Source: Nitrososphaerota archaeon (GTDB taxonomy: Archaea; Thermoproteota; Nitrososphaeria; Nitrososphaerales; Nitrosopumilaceae). Taken from it: a DNA stretch of 64,000 nucleotides. The position numbers and the translations under genes are program-made. The notes under the pieces are model-generated. The model worked only from the letters and a program-made list of their open reading frames with translations. It did not search any database and was not told where the DNA came from. Below are positions 52,616 through 60,865 of the stretch, one piece after another (within the stretch, counting starts at the first letter, position 1; each line of letters begins with the position of its first letter). The stretch spans positions 108,086 through 172,085 of the forward strand of contig VHBH01000003.1 in assembly GCA_016872055.1 (NCBI GenBank), in the 5' to 3' direction.

Positions 52616-53305
52616 ATGGGCCTAGGAAGCTATTGGGGAGAAGTAATCGAAGTATTACGCCAGATAATTCCAATTTATGACAAAGTAAACTCGTACATTT
52701 CGCTTGGCAAAGACAAAGAACATCGAATCCGTGGAATCACAAACAGAGTCATCCCAGGAAATAGTATCTTGGATGCGGGTTCTGGGTTTGGCAACATGTC
52801 CAAGACTGCAGAAAAGATCTGCAATGGTAACATCACAATTACGCTTTATGATCCTCTTGTGCCGATGTTACATAATACCGGCACGTATTTTACAAAATCG
52901 CCTGACATGTCATGTGGTGTTTTTGAGCATATTCCGTTCAAGGAAGACCAATTCGATGCAGTATTGTGCGGATATTCTCTGCGTGATGCAATAAATCTAA
53001 GAATTGCAATTTCTGAAATCCACCGAGTTTTGAAAAAAGGTGGACGATTTGTTATTGTGGATTTGGGAAAGCCAGATGATATTGTCGCACGAGCAGGTGT
53101 CTCATTTTATCTTAGAATAATATTACCAATAATCGCATTTGCGGTTGGTGGAAGACTAGGACTCAAGTTTGGTACCTTATATGGTACATACAAGCTCTGG
53201 CCGCAAAATAAAAAGCTGGAAGGATTATTACTAGAGAAATTCTCGCGAGTAGAATTTGACACTGATCTAATGGGTGGCGCAATAATGGTTGCAGCATACA
53301 AATGA
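52616..53305 (+). CDS. UbiE/MenG-like SAM-dependent methyltransferase
   Basis: This 229-residue class I methyltransferase has motif I ILDAGSGFGNMSK at about residue 50 and motif II FDAVLCGYSLRD, close to the UbiE/COQ5 quinone methylases (the SLRD phrase is usual there). A hydrophobic segment near residue 160-180 (IILPIIAFAVGG) suggests membrane association, apt for a quinone substrate. I use the ATG at 52616; the longer frame from 52523 overlaps psmA by 53 bases. Quinone methylation is likely; lipid modification is an alternative. It overlaps the MFS gene by four bases. Confidence 0.8.
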   Translation: MGLGSYWGEVIEVLRQIIPIYDKVNSYISLGKDKEHRIRGITNRVIPGNSILDAGSGFGNMSKTAEKICNGNITITLYDPLVPMLHNTGTYFTKSPDMSCGVFEHIPFKEDQFDAVLCGYSLRDAINLRIAISEIHRVLKKGGRFVIVDLGKPDDIVARAGVSFYLRIILPIIAFAVGGRLGLKFGTLYGTYKLWPQNKKLEGLLLEKFSRVEFDTDLMGGAIMVAAYK

Positions 53306-54450
53306 ATAGAATTATTATTTTACTCAACATTACTGGTCTTTTGATTGGAGTATCTTATGGTATTCACAATCCAATTGTTCCAATTTTTGCAAAAAACGAA
53401 ATTGGTGCATCATACGCAGAACTTGGGTTAATCGGCCTTGCAAACTTTGTTCCATACATGCTCATTCCAGTTTTTGTTGGAATGTTGCTTCATAGGTTCA
53501 ACAGTGGTGTGCTGTTATGCGTTGGAGTTACAATAAACAGTGCATCCGTGTTTTTACTTTCTTTAGCAAAGACAGTACCTGAGGTGATGATCTTGCGCGC
53601 AGTAACTGGTGTTGCACATGCATTTTTTTGGCCCCCTGCAGAGGCAATCATTTCTGGTACAAGTGATGCCAAAACTCGAGTCAAAAAGATTGCAAGATTT
53701 ACGGGGTTTTTCGTCGCTGGATTTATGATTGGGCCGCTAATTGGCACGTTTCTTCTGGAAGGACTTGACGTATCGTACAGAGTATTATTTGAGATTGCAA
53801 CGTTTGTGATGGCATCTGCGATTATCTTTTCTATCCAGCTGACAAAAAATCACACACAAAGTGAGAACACCACGTTTTCGCTTTCTGCAATAAAGCAGGT
53901 AGTAAAATTCCCAGTGGTAATTATGATTTTGATTTATTGTGCATCTTCGTTTGGGGTGATTTTGACGATTTACCCTGCATTTCTAAACGACAGGACCATG
54001 TCGGCAACGGAAATTGAGATTCTGTATTTTGTATTTGGTGCATCACGTGTAGTTACACTAGCATTAACGGACAAACTTGCGCGCCACACCAGTACCACCC
54101 TGGTTGCATCAACTGGTACAATAGCTGCTGGCCTTGCAATATCGTTTGTGTCGCATTCGATACTAGAGTTTTCCTTGGCAATGCTATTGTTGGGCTTTGG
54201 GTTCTCCATCATCTTTCCACTGACACTAGAGATAATTCTAAGAAAGACATCAAAGGAAAGCCAGGGAATTATAATTGGCGCATACGAGACTACATTTGGA
54301 ATAGGCTGGTCCATTGGTCCAATTGCTGCTGGCTTGATCTCAGAGTTTTCTGGAAACGCCATGCCGTACTTGGTGTTTTTTGTATTGGGTCTAGGCATAA
54401 CAGCAGTCTCTGCTGCAAAAAAGAAATCCCTAGAGCCACAGACTGCCTAG
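53302..54450 (+). CDS. Major facilitator superfamily transporter
   Basis: The 382-residue protein has about 12 hydrophobic helices, the motif GMLLHRF after helix 2 and RAVTGVAHAFFWPPAEAI in helix 4, a pattern seen in sugar or drug exporters of the MFS. Substrate unknown. It is translationally coupled to the preceding methyltransferase (ATGA overlap), so the two may share a task, for instance moving a methylated compound; that is speculation. Confidence 0.8.
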   Translation: MNRIIILLNITGLLIGVSYGIHNPIVPIFAKNEIGASYAELGLIGLANFVPYMLIPVFVGMLLHRFNSGVLLCVGVTINSASVFLLSLAKTVPEVMILRAVTGVAHAFFWPPAEAIISGTSDAKTRVKKIARFTGFFVAGFMIGPLIGTFLLEGLDVSYRVLFEIATFVMASAIIFSIQLTKNHTQSENTTFSLSAIKQVVKFPVVIMILIYCASSFGVILTIYPAFLNDRTMSATEIEILYFVFGASRVVTLALTDKLARHTSTTLVASTGTIAAGLAISFVSHSILEFSLAMLLLGFGFSIIFPLTLEIILRKTSKESQGIIIGAYETTFGIGWSIGPIAAGLISEFSGNAMPYLVFFVLGLGITAVSAAKKKSLEPQTA

Positions 54451-54622
54451 AATTGCAGATATTTCGAGATTTTTCTATGTTTTTAAAAAGCACTCCTTTA
54501 GAATCCGTATCGAATCTCAGGGCGTAGTTGGATCTTTAATTTGATTGTGTAGAATTGTTGGTGACTGCTAATCAGAACTAGACTTTCGCTAGGCTTATTT
54601 TTGCAGACGACTAAATCAAGCC

Positions 54623-54958
54623 ATGCTGGAGTATTCGCTAAACATTGCAGGCAGTGAATGGATAATTATCATTTTTGTAGGACTGTTTGCTCTCTTGGGG
54701 ACAAAAAAGCTCCCAGAGGTTACGAAAAAACTTGGACGTGCGATGGGCGAATATAACAAGACGAAAAACGACATCCAAAACCAGCTAGCAGGCATTACAA
54801 ATACAACGCCAAACATTACTGCACCAGTACAAAACGAGCGACAGAAAATGGAATTTATTGCAAAATCACTTGGAATCGACTTTGCAGGCAAAACAGATGA
54901 AGAGTTGCAAAAAATCATCTCATCTAAGATGTCTGGTCCAAACACAAAGGATAATTAG
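54623..54958 (+). CDS. tatA: Twin-arginine translocase subunit TatA
   Basis: This 111-residue protein has one membrane helix (EWIIIIFVGLFALLG, about 12-27), a hinge and the amphipathic helix KKLPEVTKKLGRAMGEYNK, the TatA layout. It forms the pore that exports folded proteins with twin-arginine signals. The C-terminal tail is longer than usual and charged. TatC is not in the window. A TATA-like CTTATTTTT lies about 26 bases before the ATG. The DNA methyltransferase gene starts two bases after its stop. Confidence 0.9.
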   Translation: MLEYSLNIAGSEWIIIIFVGLFALLGTKKLPEVTKKLGRAMGEYNKTKNDIQNQLAGITNTTPNITAPVQNERQKMEFIAKSLGIDFAGKTDEELQKIISSKMSGPNTKDN

Positions 54959-54960
54959 AT

Positions 54961-55731
54961 TTGGCCAAGCTAGCACTGAATCAGATCTACAACATGAATT
55001 GTATTGAAGGGATGCAGCTTTTGTCCCAAAACAAAATTGATCTAATCGTTACAGATCCACCATTTGCAATTGACTTTAGAGCAACAAAGCAAAACTACAA
55101 TCGAACCGCATCACGAGTGATGCAGGGGTATAATGAGATCAAGCAAAAGGACTATTACGATTTTACCGTAAAATGGATGAAGCAAGCGCATAGAATTCTC
55201 AAAGATTCTGGAAGTATGTACGTTTTTTCTGGGTGGAACAACCTCAAAGACATTTTAAATGCACTAGACGATGTTGGATTTATCACAATTAATCACATAA
55301 TTTGGAAATACCAGTTTGGCGTAGTGACCAAAACAAAGTTTGTCACATCGCATTATCATTGTGTGTATGTGAGCAAAAACAACAAAAAGCGAAGATTCTA
55401 TCCATTTGTGAGATTTGGCAAGGCCGAAAAGACCGAGCAAGGTCGCTCTCTGCACTATATGGACAAAGAAGACGTCTGGGATATCAAACGTGAATATTGG
55501 ACAGGGGACCAGAAAACACCTACAAAGCTTCCTGCAGAACTGGTAAAAAAAATCCTAGAATACTCTAGCAAGGAAGGCGATGTTGTCTTTGATCCTTTCC
55601 TGGGATCAGGCCAAGTGGCGATGATTGCAAAGCAGCTAAAACGAAATTATCTCGGATTTGAGATTGTTAAAAAATATCACGCCTTTGCAAATAAGCGACT
55701 AGAAAAGAATCTGTATCGGCTCAAGGCATAA
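54961..55731 (+). CDS. Orphan DNA methyltransferase (beta-class N4/N6)
   Basis: The 256-residue enzyme has motif IV TDPPFAIDF at about 31-39 before the SAM motif FDPFLGSGQVAMIA at about 210-223, the order of beta-class amino-methyltransferases. TDPPF favours N6-adenine or N4-cytosine methylation. The target recognition region lies between them (about 80-180). No restriction endonuclease is encoded nearby, so this appears to be an orphan methyltransferase. The start is TTG, two bases after tatA, so it is expressed with a Tat component without obvious reason. Confidence 0.88.
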   Translation: MAKLALNQIYNMNCIEGMQLLSQNKIDLIVTDPPFAIDFRATKQNYNRTASRVMQGYNEIKQKDYYDFTVKWMKQAHRILKDSGSMYVFSGWNNLKDILNALDDVGFITINHIIWKYQFGVVTKTKFVTSHYHCVYVSKNNKKRRFYPFVRFGKAEKTEQGRSLHYMDKEDVWDIKREYWTGDQKTPTKLPAELVKKILEYSSKEGDVVFDPFLGSGQVAMIAKQLKRNYLGFEIVKKYHAFANKRLEKNLYRLKA

Positions 55732-55770
55732 AAAGTGCGGAATTTGGGTTTTATCCCTATTCCAATTTGT

Positions 55771-56016
55771 CTATCTGTATTCCATTTTGTCCTTTACGCG
55801 CTTTACTTCAACCATCTCGTCTCGGAGATGGCTTGCCAGCAGGCGTTCAGATTCTTTTTTGTGCTTCCAATAAGCATTTAGAACTTGTTGTCTGCTTTTT
55901 GCGCGCTTGAGGGCCGCATGGTACTTTCTGTGAACTTCTGCTACTCCTCTCAGGTAGCTTCCAGAACTACTTCCCATGCCATTGTGAAGTGATACCAAAT
56001 AGATAAACTTGGCCAA
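55771..56016 (-). CDS. Small basic helical hypothetical protein
   Basis: The 81-residue frame is mainly helical and basic (HRKYHAALKRAKSRQQVLNA), with a glycine/serine-rich N-terminal part (MGSSSGSYLRG). It reads like a small nucleic-acid-binding or scaffold protein, but I know no family. It lies alone between the convergent methyltransferase gene and the divergent helicase gene. Codon structure is normal. Confidence 0.5.
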   Translation of the reverse strand: MAKFIYLVSLHNGMGSSSGSYLRGVAEVHRKYHAALKRAKSRQQVLNAYWKHKKESERLLASHLRDEMVEVKRVKDKMEYR

Positions 56017-56137
56017 GTGCGCGTTGTTACCAACTTTGCTGATCTTAGAATGGCCATTTTTTGTAAGGCACGCATGCGATCAGTAAGTAGGGAGGGTTAC
56101 AATACCATACCCAAACCATAAATCCATACTACCCCTA

Positions 56138-58660
56138 ATGGGGCGTGAGTTGAGGTATTCCTGTCCCAAATGTGAGTTTGGCATTTCCATTCAAAAAACA
56201 TTTAACAAAAAATTCATGATTGCGTGTTCCAAGTGCGGACTACAAGACATTGTCGATTATGCAAAAAACATCGACGAAGTATACTTGGAGTTTTTGGCCA
56301 GATTCGATCAGGGTCAGACACCGGACAAAAAGGAGATGCACTCTCAGCTAAAAGAGGAAGGAATTATTCGCGATAAAAATGAAATAGAATCTATGATAGG
56401 CAGCAACACACCTGACTCCATAACTAGAGATGTTTTATTTTCAAACAAGGACTATATTTCATATTACAAGACAATCAAGGAACCCGATCCGGAATTTGGC
56501 CTACCAGTAGATGAAATGGGTTTGTCTGATGAAATAATACAATACCTATATGAAAAAAACATTACAAAATTCTACAAGTTCCAAGAAGATGCAATACTGG
56601 AAATAATCTCTGGTGCAAATGTAATAATCACTGCACCTACTGCGTCTGGCAAAACAGAGGCATTTGCAATACCAGTAATACACAAGATATCTAAAGACGC
56701 AAAATTGGGCATAATTTCCGCCGTATTTGTCTATCCTACAAAGGCATTATCACGTGACCAGCTGCCAAAAATACAGGAAATTGCAAAAATGGTAGGCCTA
56801 TCTGCAGCAATCTTTGATGGAGATACAAAACAAAAAGACAGACTGGAAATTTTAGACAATCCACCAAATATCATTGTGACAAACTTTGACGTCGTGCATT
56901 ATCATTTGATGTACAGAACAAAGTTTGCATCCCTATTGACGAGATTACAATTTCTCGTAGTGGATGAAGCACATGTGTATTCGGGGATTTTTGGCTCTAA
57001 TGTGCATTATATCATAAAAAGATTGAAGCGAGTCTGCAAAAAGATCCAGTTTGTAGCAGCTTCTGCCACTTTGGATAATGCTAAAGAATTTTGCGAGAAT
57101 CTCTTTTGCGAAAAAATGCATCTAGTCTCAGGATCTGGTAAAAAAGGAGAAACTGACTTTGTAATTGTATTTCCTTCACTACGAACACAGCGAGCGCTGA
57201 CAATTGACTTGCTTGAAAAACTCGTAACAAAGAAACACAAAACCATGGTATTTTCAAATTCGCATTTAAATTCCGAGCTTGTCGCAATGCAGGCAAAAAA
57301 GAAAAAAATCGACATTCGAGTCCATCGTGCAGGCTTGATGGTAAACTATAGAAATTTTGTTGAAAAGTCATTCAAAGAAGACAAGATAATGTCAATATCG
57401 TGCACCCCAACACTGGAACTTGGAATTGATGTTGGAAATGTGGATGGGGTCATTTCAACTACCATTCCAGTAAACAGACTGATGCAGAGAATTGGTCGTG
57501 CTGCAAGAAAAGGACAGCGAGGATTTGCGTTTCTGGCATTGGGTAATGACCCAATATCGCAATACTACAAGAACCACCCAGACAACTATTTTGAGGATGT
57601 AGAAAAAACCTACATTGACCCCAAAAACCCGTTTGTCGAGGAATTTCACGTCCTTGCGATGGCGTGCGACAAACCCATTGTCAAGCACGAGTTATCAGAG
57701 CATTTCGAGGCAATCCAAAAACACGTTGACTCTGGCAATCTGATTTTGCAGGAAAACCGCTATGTGCCAAACTATGATTCCATCAAAGAAATGCTGGAAG
57801 AGTATTCCATTAGGGGAATAGGCAAGTCCATTGACATTTTCTATAATGACAAAAAGCTAGGCGAAAGAGTCTTGCCAATGGCACTAGAAGAGCTGCACGA
57901 ATCTGCCATCTATTTTCTTGCTGGAACCAGGTATAAGGTGAAGGAATTTGATTACCCTCAAAAGCAATACGCCAAGCTCGCTGCAATACCGCGCGACTAT
58001 CCATATTATACCAAGGCACTAACTGAAGAATGGCCTACAATAGAGACTGTTTATGAGAAAAGGCGTGCATTTGGAATAGAGGTGTATTTTTGCAAACTGC
58101 ATATACAAAAACAGGTTTACGGCTATGTCAATATTGAATTAGGCCAGGAGGTAACCCAAGGTCAAAAGGTACTACTGGATAAACCGCTAGAATATGATTT
58201 TGTGACAAAGGGAATCGTAATTCATGCACCAACACCAAGCTCAGAAATGGAATCATCTGAGAATCCAGAATATGTAGAGGCAAGCGGATATCATGCAACA
58301 GAGCACATCATAATAGAAGGAAGCAATATGGTCACAGGAGGAGTGTCGCAGGACTTAGGTGGAATCTCACTCGGCACATCAGGTTTGATCTTCATTTATG
58401 ATGGAGCAATTGGTGGAAATGGTGCAAGCAAGGCATTATACGACAGACTCGAAAAGGCATTTGAGCGAAGCCTCACCATCGTAAAAGAATGTCCATGCAA
58501 TAACGAGGCTGGATGCCCTCGATGTACTTTTTCATACAGGTGTGGAAACAATAATGAGTTTTTGCATAAAAAGGCATCATGTGAAATTTTACAGAAAATA
58601 AACGACGGTGAAATTACAGAAATAATAGAGCCCATCGAAGGCGAAAAGCCTCTGGTTTGA
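56138..58660 (+). CDS. DEAD/DEAH helicase with two zinc sites, MrfA/Hrq1-like
   Basis: This 840-residue superfamily 2 helicase has an N-terminal zinc ribbon (Cys 9, 12, 30, 33), Walker A APTASGKTE at about 165, the DEAH-type box VVDEAHVYSG at about 275, ATP motif SATLD, and motif VI QRIGRAARKGQRG at about 450. The C-terminal domain ends in a cysteine cluster (CPCNNEAGCPRC, then YRCG), the DUF1998-type metal domain of MrfA/Hrq1, enzymes tied to repair of crosslinks and mitomycin damage. The N-terminal ribbon is an addition relative to those I know. A TATA-like CCATAAAT lies about 20 bases upstream. Confidence 0.88.
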   Translation: MGRELRYSCPKCEFGISIQKTFNKKFMIACSKCGLQDIVDYAKNIDEVYLEFLARFDQGQTPDKKEMHSQLKEEGIIRDKNEIESMIGSNTPDSITRDVLFSNKDYISYYKTIKEPDPEFGLPVDEMGLSDEIIQYLYEKNITKFYKFQEDAILEIISGANVIITAPTASGKTEAFAIPVIHKISKDAKLGIISAVFVYPTKALSRDQLPKIQEIAKMVGLSAAIFDGDTKQKDRLEILDNPPNIIVTNFDVVHYHLMYRTKFASLLTRLQFLVVDEAHVYSGIFGSNVHYIIKRLKRVCKKIQFVAASATLDNAKEFCENLFCEKMHLVSGSGKKGETDFVIVFPSLRTQRALTIDLLEKLVTKKHKTMVFSNSHLNSELVAMQAKKKKIDIRVHRAGLMVNYRNFVEKSFKEDKIMSISCTPTLELGIDVGNVDGVISTTIPVNRLMQRIGRAARKGQRGFAFLALGNDPISQYYKNHPDNYFEDVEKTYIDPKNPFVEEFHVLAMACDKPIVKHELSEHFEAIQKHVDSGNLILQENRYVPNYDSIKEMLEEYSIRGIGKSIDIFYNDKKLGERVLPMALEELHESAIYFLAGTRYKVKEFDYPQKQYAKLAAIPRDYPYYTKALTEEWPTIETVYEKRRAFGIEVYFCKLHIQKQVYGYVNIELGQEVTQGQKVLLDKPLEYDFVTKGIVIHAPTPSSEMESSENPEYVEASGYHATEHIIIEGSNMVTGGVSQDLGGISLGTSGLIFIYDGAIGGNGASKALYDRLEKAFERSLTIVKECPCNNEAGCPRCTFSYRCGNNNEFLHKKASCEILQKINDGEITEIIEPIEGEKPLV

Positions 58661-58962
58661 GCCTATTTTGAATACTTTTTAGAGTCTAGCTTTTTCTTTG
58701 CCTAGCGCAATCTGTTTTTTTAGAGTCTAGCTTTTTTGATTTGTAATCGTCGTCGTATTTTTTTAGAAACTTTTTTCGCATTTCGTCTGCATGTGCTTTT
58801 GCTTTGCTGGTGTTCTTTTTGTCATCATTTGCCATGTTTTTGATCTTTGTGTTAGATTGGACAAAAACAAAATTGCTAGAATACTAGTAATTAGCAAAAC
58901 AGACATTAGAATAGAAAATACAATTAGTACTTTTGGGATTCAGATATGAAAATGAGATGGGA
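58661..58962. repeat. Intergenic region with 20-base direct repeat
   Basis: The only structure seen in this gap is the direct repeat at about 58677-58695 and 58718-58737 (41-base period) inside the small frame at 58686, and the AT-rich spacer to the secreted gene at 58963. No further gene is supported. Confidence 0.5.
58686..58835 (-). CDS. Candidate 49-residue Lys-rich protein with duplicated 3' end
   Basis: An ATG frame at 58835 encodes MANDDKKNTSKAKAHADEMR and FLKKYDDDYKSKKLDSKK, ending at 58686. The 3' part is built from a direct repeat: TTTTTAGAGTCTAGCTTTTT occurs at about 58677-58695 and again 41 bases later. Without the duplication the protein would end KKLDSKKYSK, as read from the outer copy. 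The shift is not a multiple of three, so the current tail is altered. Small charged proteins of this sort are common in the group. Confidence 0.45.
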   Translation of the reverse strand: MANDDKKNTSKAKAHADEMRKKFLKKYDDDYKSKKLDSKKTDCARQRKS

Positions 58963-60690
58963 CTAAAATGGGTAACGTAGAATGTGTCCGGTTTTCTTAT
59001 TTAGTTTTGACAGTACAATAACTGCAGAGAACGTTAATACCATTACCAATATCAAGCCTAATGGGAATTCAGGGGTCACTACTATTGGAAATTCTATAGA
59101 TTCGCCGCTTTGATCGATATTTTGTATTGCAAGTGTTACTGGTCCTTTATGCTGCTCAAAAAATATCACATCCTCAAAGCTGCCACCTGCCTGTGCAATT
59201 CCTGAATTTTCATAGATTTGCTGGCCGTTCTGGATTAGAACAAAGTCATATTCCGCATCGGAGACGGGCCGCATATTTCTATCATAAATGGTAAAGATGA
59301 ATTCTGCATCCCCCGGTTGAAGGGTTTCTGGAATCCAAGTCAGATCAATAATGTACTTGCCCTGTGCACCGTCAGGTGTGGCACTTGGAATTCTAATTGG
59401 GAATGTTCCTTTTTCTTCCTGTTGCCTTACCACGACCACATAATCAACAGATGATAATTTTTCTCCATTGATGCTCTCTATTGATATTATGGCAGGCCCA
59501 AGGTTTTCCTTTGTGAATGTATAATCATGAAAATTGGTCTTTTCTTGTGCGCCAATTAGTCCTGTTATTGGCTTTCTGTAGAGTTCTTTTCCGTGCTGTT
59601 TTACTACAAAGTCAAATTTTGCGTCCTCTTGGATTTTGGGCGCAAAATACCTAGTAATGTCTATGTAAAATCGCGTTTTTTGCTCAGGAATTATTGGCGT
59701 AGGCTCCCAGGATAATCCTACCTGAAAGACGGCGTTCTGAGTATATGCAGAGAGTGGAAACTTGTCTTCTGCGCTAGGCGATATGACAAACTCCATAATT
59801 GACTTGTCGTGTACTGAATCAACAATTGAGAGCAGTTCCTTTTGGTTTAGTACCAAGTGCACTATTCTGCTGTCTGTAGTGTAATCATCAATTGTTATTG
59901 CATATTCAGGAACTGGAATCCCATTGACTAGACCATCATATTTTGTGACAAGCATCTCTGGAAATGTTTTCGGTACGTGAATTTCTTGGTGCACCACATT
60001 TGTTTGCGCAATATTTTGCTGACTCCAGTCATACGGCATTGAAAATGATATGGTTCTAAATTTTTCATCAAATTCAAAGCCATTTATTGTATCATAATAT
60101 GACATTATGCCAAAGGAATAGTCCTTGTTTTGGTAAGATATTGGATAATCAGTTTTTTCTGCGAGGCTAATTGATGCGTCAAATGTGACTGGCGGATCCA
60201 GTTTGTTTGAGTCTGCATTAATAGTTAGAACCTGAATATGAAATTTGTATAGTCCGCCTGAGAGAAAGATTGGCCCCTCTACTTTAAGAGGAAACAGAAC
60301 AGTATTTTTCATCCAACCTAGTTCGCCGAAATTACTTCCCTGTATCTTTACTTGGTTAGTATTTTTTGGTTCAACCTTGATGGATAAATTGCTAGCGTCG
60401 TCGTGGAATCGCTCACTGAGTAATTGCTTTCCATCCTTGCTAATTTCCACAAGATACGTCACATGTGGTATTACTGCCTGAGTGTCGGTTTCGTATAGTT
60501 TTAGCAAAATTTCGTATTCGCCTGTTTTTTTGTCAAATGTTGGCGGATTTACAAAAAGTGAAAGTGTTGCATTTTTGCCATCGATGACTACCGGAGGCAA
60601 TGTTTCTCCTCCCACACCGTGCCCAAACGATGGTTGTGCGTAAAATAGTACAGAAATTATGCCAAAAACAAGCAATATTGGTAATTTCAC
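58963..60690 (-). CDS. Large secreted protein with PEF-type C-terminal anchor
   Basis: The 575 residues begin with a signal peptide (1-23) and a histidine-containing start (HGVGGETLPPVVIDGK). Several beta domains follow: TLSLFVNPPTFDKKTGEYEI early, and Ig-like units with WIPETLQPGDAEFIFTIYD late. The C-terminus is TPEFPLG, a membrane helix and KLNKK, the pattern of PEFG-type sorting tails in thaumarchaea, read by an archaeosortase. The function of the body is unknown; cell-surface binding is likely. The start is GTG at 60690, with TATA box and shared upstream box (below). Confidence 0.78.
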   Translation of the reverse strand: MKLPILLVFGIISVLFYAQPSFGHGVGGETLPPVVIDGKNATLSLFVNPPTFDKKTGEYEILLKLYETDTQAVIPHVTYLVEISKDGKQLLSERFHDDASNLSIKVEPKNTNQVKIQGSNFGELGWMKNTVLFPLKVEGPIFLSGGLYKFHIQVLTINADSNKLDPPVTFDASISLAEKTDYPISYQNKDYSFGIMSYYDTINGFEFDEKFRTISFSMPYDWSQQNIAQTNVVHQEIHVPKTFPEMLVTKYDGLVNGIPVPEYAITIDDYTTDSRIVHLVLNQKELLSIVDSVHDKSIMEFVISPSAEDKFPLSAYTQNAVFQVGLSWEPTPIIPEQKTRFYIDITRYFAPKIQEDAKFDFVVKQHGKELYRKPITGLIGAQEKTNFHDYTFTKENLGPAIISIESINGEKLSSVDYVVVVRQQEEKGTFPIRIPSATPDGAQGKYIIDLTWIPETLQPGDAEFIFTIYDRNMRPVSDAEYDFVLIQNGQQIYENSGIAQAGGSFEDVIFFEQHKGPVTLAIQNIDQSGESIEFPIVVTPEFPLGLILVMVLTFSAVIVLSKLNKKTGHILRYPF

Positions 60691-60712
60691 AGTCTGCCTT
60701 TGGTAAATCCAT

Positions 60713-60721
60713 CTAATAAAC
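60713..60721 (-). promoter_or_regulatory. TATA box of the secreted gene at 60690
   Basis: GTTTATTAG on the minus strand is centred about 27 bases before the GTG at 60690. Its distance to the 12-base box at 60756 equals that at the 63858 gene. Confidence 0.5.
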
Positions 60722-60747
60722 GAAGAATCTGCTTTTGAGAAGCAAAT

Positions 60748-60767
60748 TTGGTAGATCTACCAATTTT
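60748..60767 (-). promoter_or_regulatory. Palindromic box shared with the 63858 promoter
   Basis: The 12 bases AAAATTGGTAGA (minus strand, 60767-60756) also occur upstream of the gene at 63858 at the same distance. Here they are part of a 16-base perfect palindrome, TTGGTAGATCTACCAA at 60748-60763. A palindrome about 30-35 bases before the TATA box is a typical place for an activator site. Caution: the same bases fall in an open minus-strand frame with no start codon that ends at the GTG of the next gene. Confidence 0.5.
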
Positions 60768-60804
60768 CTTAATTATTCGTAATAGATAATTTATGCAGTG
60801 TATC

Positions 60805-60857
60805 GGTGAGAAACCACACTTGTCGAAAATCTCTTTGTATTCATTTGGTTTCTCACC
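60805..60857. repeat. 12-base perfect inverted repeat (hairpin)
   Basis: GGTGAGAAACCA at 60805-60816 is exactly complementary to TGGTTTCTCACC at 60846-60857, a 12-base-pair stem with a 29-base loop. It stands immediately after the 3' end of the gene at 60866 and before the promoter of the next gene, so a terminator or processed RNA element is likely. Part of it lies in the start-less open frame noted above. Confidence 0.55.
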
Positions 60858-60865
60858 AGTTTTTT

